Shown in pieces: positions 13,543 to 14,560 of a stretch of DNA of 14,560 nucleotides. How positions within the stretch are numbered: the first letter of the stretch is position 1; each line of letters starts with the position of its first letter. Source of the stretch: CAWEHT01 sp963808455 (GTDB taxonomy: Bacteria > Chloroflexota > Anaerolineae > CG2-30-64-16); the NCBI GenBank assembly GCA_963808455.1, contig CAWEHT010000173.1, positions 1-14,560 of the forward strand, in the 5' to 3' direction. The position numbers were made by a program, and so were the translations under genes. The notes below the pieces were generated by a model. The model was not told the DNA's origin. It saw nothing but the letters and a program-made list of their open reading frames with translations, and ran no database searches.

Positions 13543-13606
13543 CGCGATGGGTGATGCTCCGCGAAAAGAAATCGCGAGTGCACGACCTGCGGGCCGCGCA
13601 GCCTGC

Positions 13607-14560
13607 CTAAGCCAGCAGGCTGCTCGCGAACTGCATGAACCGGTAAGCGTCCGCGAAGTTCGAGACCAGGCCCAGCGAGAGGCGCACGGCGCCCGAGCTC
13701 TTGCCGTCGATGCACAGCCGAAAGTCGTCCAGGCTGAGGTGCGGCGTCGGTTGGCGGAAACAGGCGACCAGCTCGATCCTGGAGAGCCCGAGGGCAATCT
13801 CGCCGGCGCCGGGGTTGCAGAAGCAGCCTGTGCGCAGCGAGATGCCGGCCTCCCCGGCTTCCCGCTCGATCACGCGATGGTCGATCGCGTGCCCCTCGGC
13901 GTCGTAGAAGTTGAATGCCAGCGTAGCCCCACGCCGGCCCGTATCACGCGGGCCGTACAGCCGCACCAGCGGCTGGCCGCTGGCGTGCCGCAGCGCGAGC
14001 ATCTCCTCGAGCAGCCAGCCGGTCAGGCAGCGCACGCGATCGTGGATCGTCCCCATCCCGATGGCCTGGATGTGCCGCAGGCCGATCTCCACCGCCGGCA
14101 GCCCGAGATAGTTGAGCGTCCCGTCCTCGAAGGCCGCCTCGCTCTCGGCCAGGTAGTAACGGTCCCCCTGCACCGAAGCGACAGTGATCGTGCCGCCGGC
14201 AAACCAGGGACGGCGCAGCCTGGCGACGGCGTCACGGCGGGCCAGCAGGCAGCCGGCGCCGGTGGGATAGCCGAACATCTTGTAGAATGAGACGGGCACG
14301 AAGTCGGGATGCCAGACGCGAAAGGTCCAGCTCGTTCGTCGGGACGAAGGCGGCGGCATCCAGCAGCACGGTCCAGCCCCGCGCCTGGGCCATCGAAATC
14401 CAGTCCAGGGGATGCTGGACCCCTGAGAAGTTGGACTGCGCCGGGTACGCGAAGAGGTTGTGGCCGTCCGGCCTGGCCAGCGCCAGGTATTCGGCCAGGC
14501 TCTCTTCGTCCACGCGCATCTCGGAGTTAGACGCAACTGAACCAAGGCGCGCGAAAAAAA
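13607..14560 (-). CDS. Class V aminotransferase, molybdenum-cofactor-sulfurase-like (partial)
   Basis: This is the C-terminal part of a PLP enzyme of the NifS-like fold; the N-terminus lies beyond the right edge. Visible motifs are FAYPAQSNFSGVQHPLDW, LLDAAAFVPTNELDLS, VSFYKMFGYPTGAG (the Lys is the expected PLP anchor), FAGGTITV, AFEDGTLNYLG, and RTGCFCNPGAGE (the Cys is the expected persulfide carrier), then GAVRLSLGLVSNFADAYRF. The PAQSNFSG, SFYK-FGYPTG and RTGCFCN motifs are closest to the N-terminal domain of eukaryotic Moco sulfurase rather than to IscS. One extra base near 14320 breaks the frame between LDLS and VWHPDF. No MOSC domain follows; the gene ends at 13607. It may transfer sulfur to a molybdoenzyme or another acceptor; the substrate is unknown. 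Confidence 0.82.
   Translation of the reverse strand, partial: FFSRALVQLRLTPRCAWTKRAWPNTWRWPGRTATTSSRTRRSPTSQGSSIPWTGFRWPRRGAGPCCWMPPPSSRRTSWTFRVWHPDFVPVSFYKMFGYPTGAGCLLARRDAVARLRRPWFAGGTITVASVQGDRYYLAESEAAFEDGTLNYLGLPAVEIGLRHIQAIGMGTIHDRVRCLTGWLLEEMLALRHASGQPLVRLYGPRDTGRRGATLAFNFYDAEGHAIDHRVIEREAGEAGISLRTGCFCNPGAGEIALGLSRIELVACFRQPTPHLSLDDFRLCIDGKSSGAVRLSLGLVSNFADAYRFMQFASSLLA

Noticed and set aside
1..14560. tRNA, rRNA, CRISPR array, insertion sequence or phage genes
   Set aside because: No tRNA-like cloverleaf, regularly spaced repeats, transposase or integrase motifs were seen. The large inverted repeat has no transposase and its arms hold metabolic genes, so it is not an IS element.

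Overview
The window is GC-rich DNA with dense, mostly minus-strand genes. Gene content and protein style (a short DoxX-type membrane protein, SorC-type control of a polyol/sugar operon, AraM- and AraL-like enzymes, short GGATGGACAGGAT-type intergenic repeats) suggest a free-living bacterium, most likely Chloroflexota. This is inference from remembered protein style, not from a marker gene. Both ends cut genes and the last seven bases are a poly-A run, so the window may be a whole contig.

Region 1 (about 20-4605) is a large imperfect inverted repeat. The right arm (2320-4605) holds, on the minus strand, a cluster-less homologue of CCG-domain Fe-S proteins, a succinate dehydrogenase-type iron-sulfur subunit (sdhB) and the first codons of a cytochrome b subunit (sdhC). 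The left arm (20-2275) is the same segment flipped onto the plus strand and broken by many small indels. A 44-nt spacer inside sdhC separates the arms, and the breakpoint carries a 9-bp microhomology. The arms are almost identical in noncoding DNA but clearly diverged inside the Fe-S protein gene, so this is not simply one molecule copied back on itself.

Region 2 (3610-12591, minus strand) looks like a polyol or sugar-phosphate catabolic gene set. In transcription order: a sigma70-type promoter and a 14-bp perfect inverted-repeat operator, a SorC-family regulator, a DsrE-like protein (frameshifted), a HAD-IIA phosphatase (NagD/AraL type), a 37-residue ORF, an intrinsic terminator, an FGGY kinase, a glycerol-1-phosphate dehydrogenase-like enzyme (AraM type), an alkyl-DHAP-synthase-like FAD oxidase, the cluster-less Fe-S homologue, sdhB and sdhC. 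A plausible reading is that an imported polyol is phosphorylated, oxidised by the AraM-like and FAD enzymes, and electrons are passed towards the quinone pool. The substrate cannot be read from the sequence, and the sdh genes may only be neighbours.

Region 3 (12592-14560): a DoxX-family membrane protein on the plus strand converges, across a long GC hairpin, on a class V aminotransferase resembling the NifS-like domain of molybdenum cofactor sulfurase; this gene runs off the right end.

Single-base frameshifts occur in otherwise well-conserved genes (near 2590, 4030, 4790, 11276 and 14320, and repeatedly in the left arm). They suggest indel-type sequencing errors more than real gene decay.
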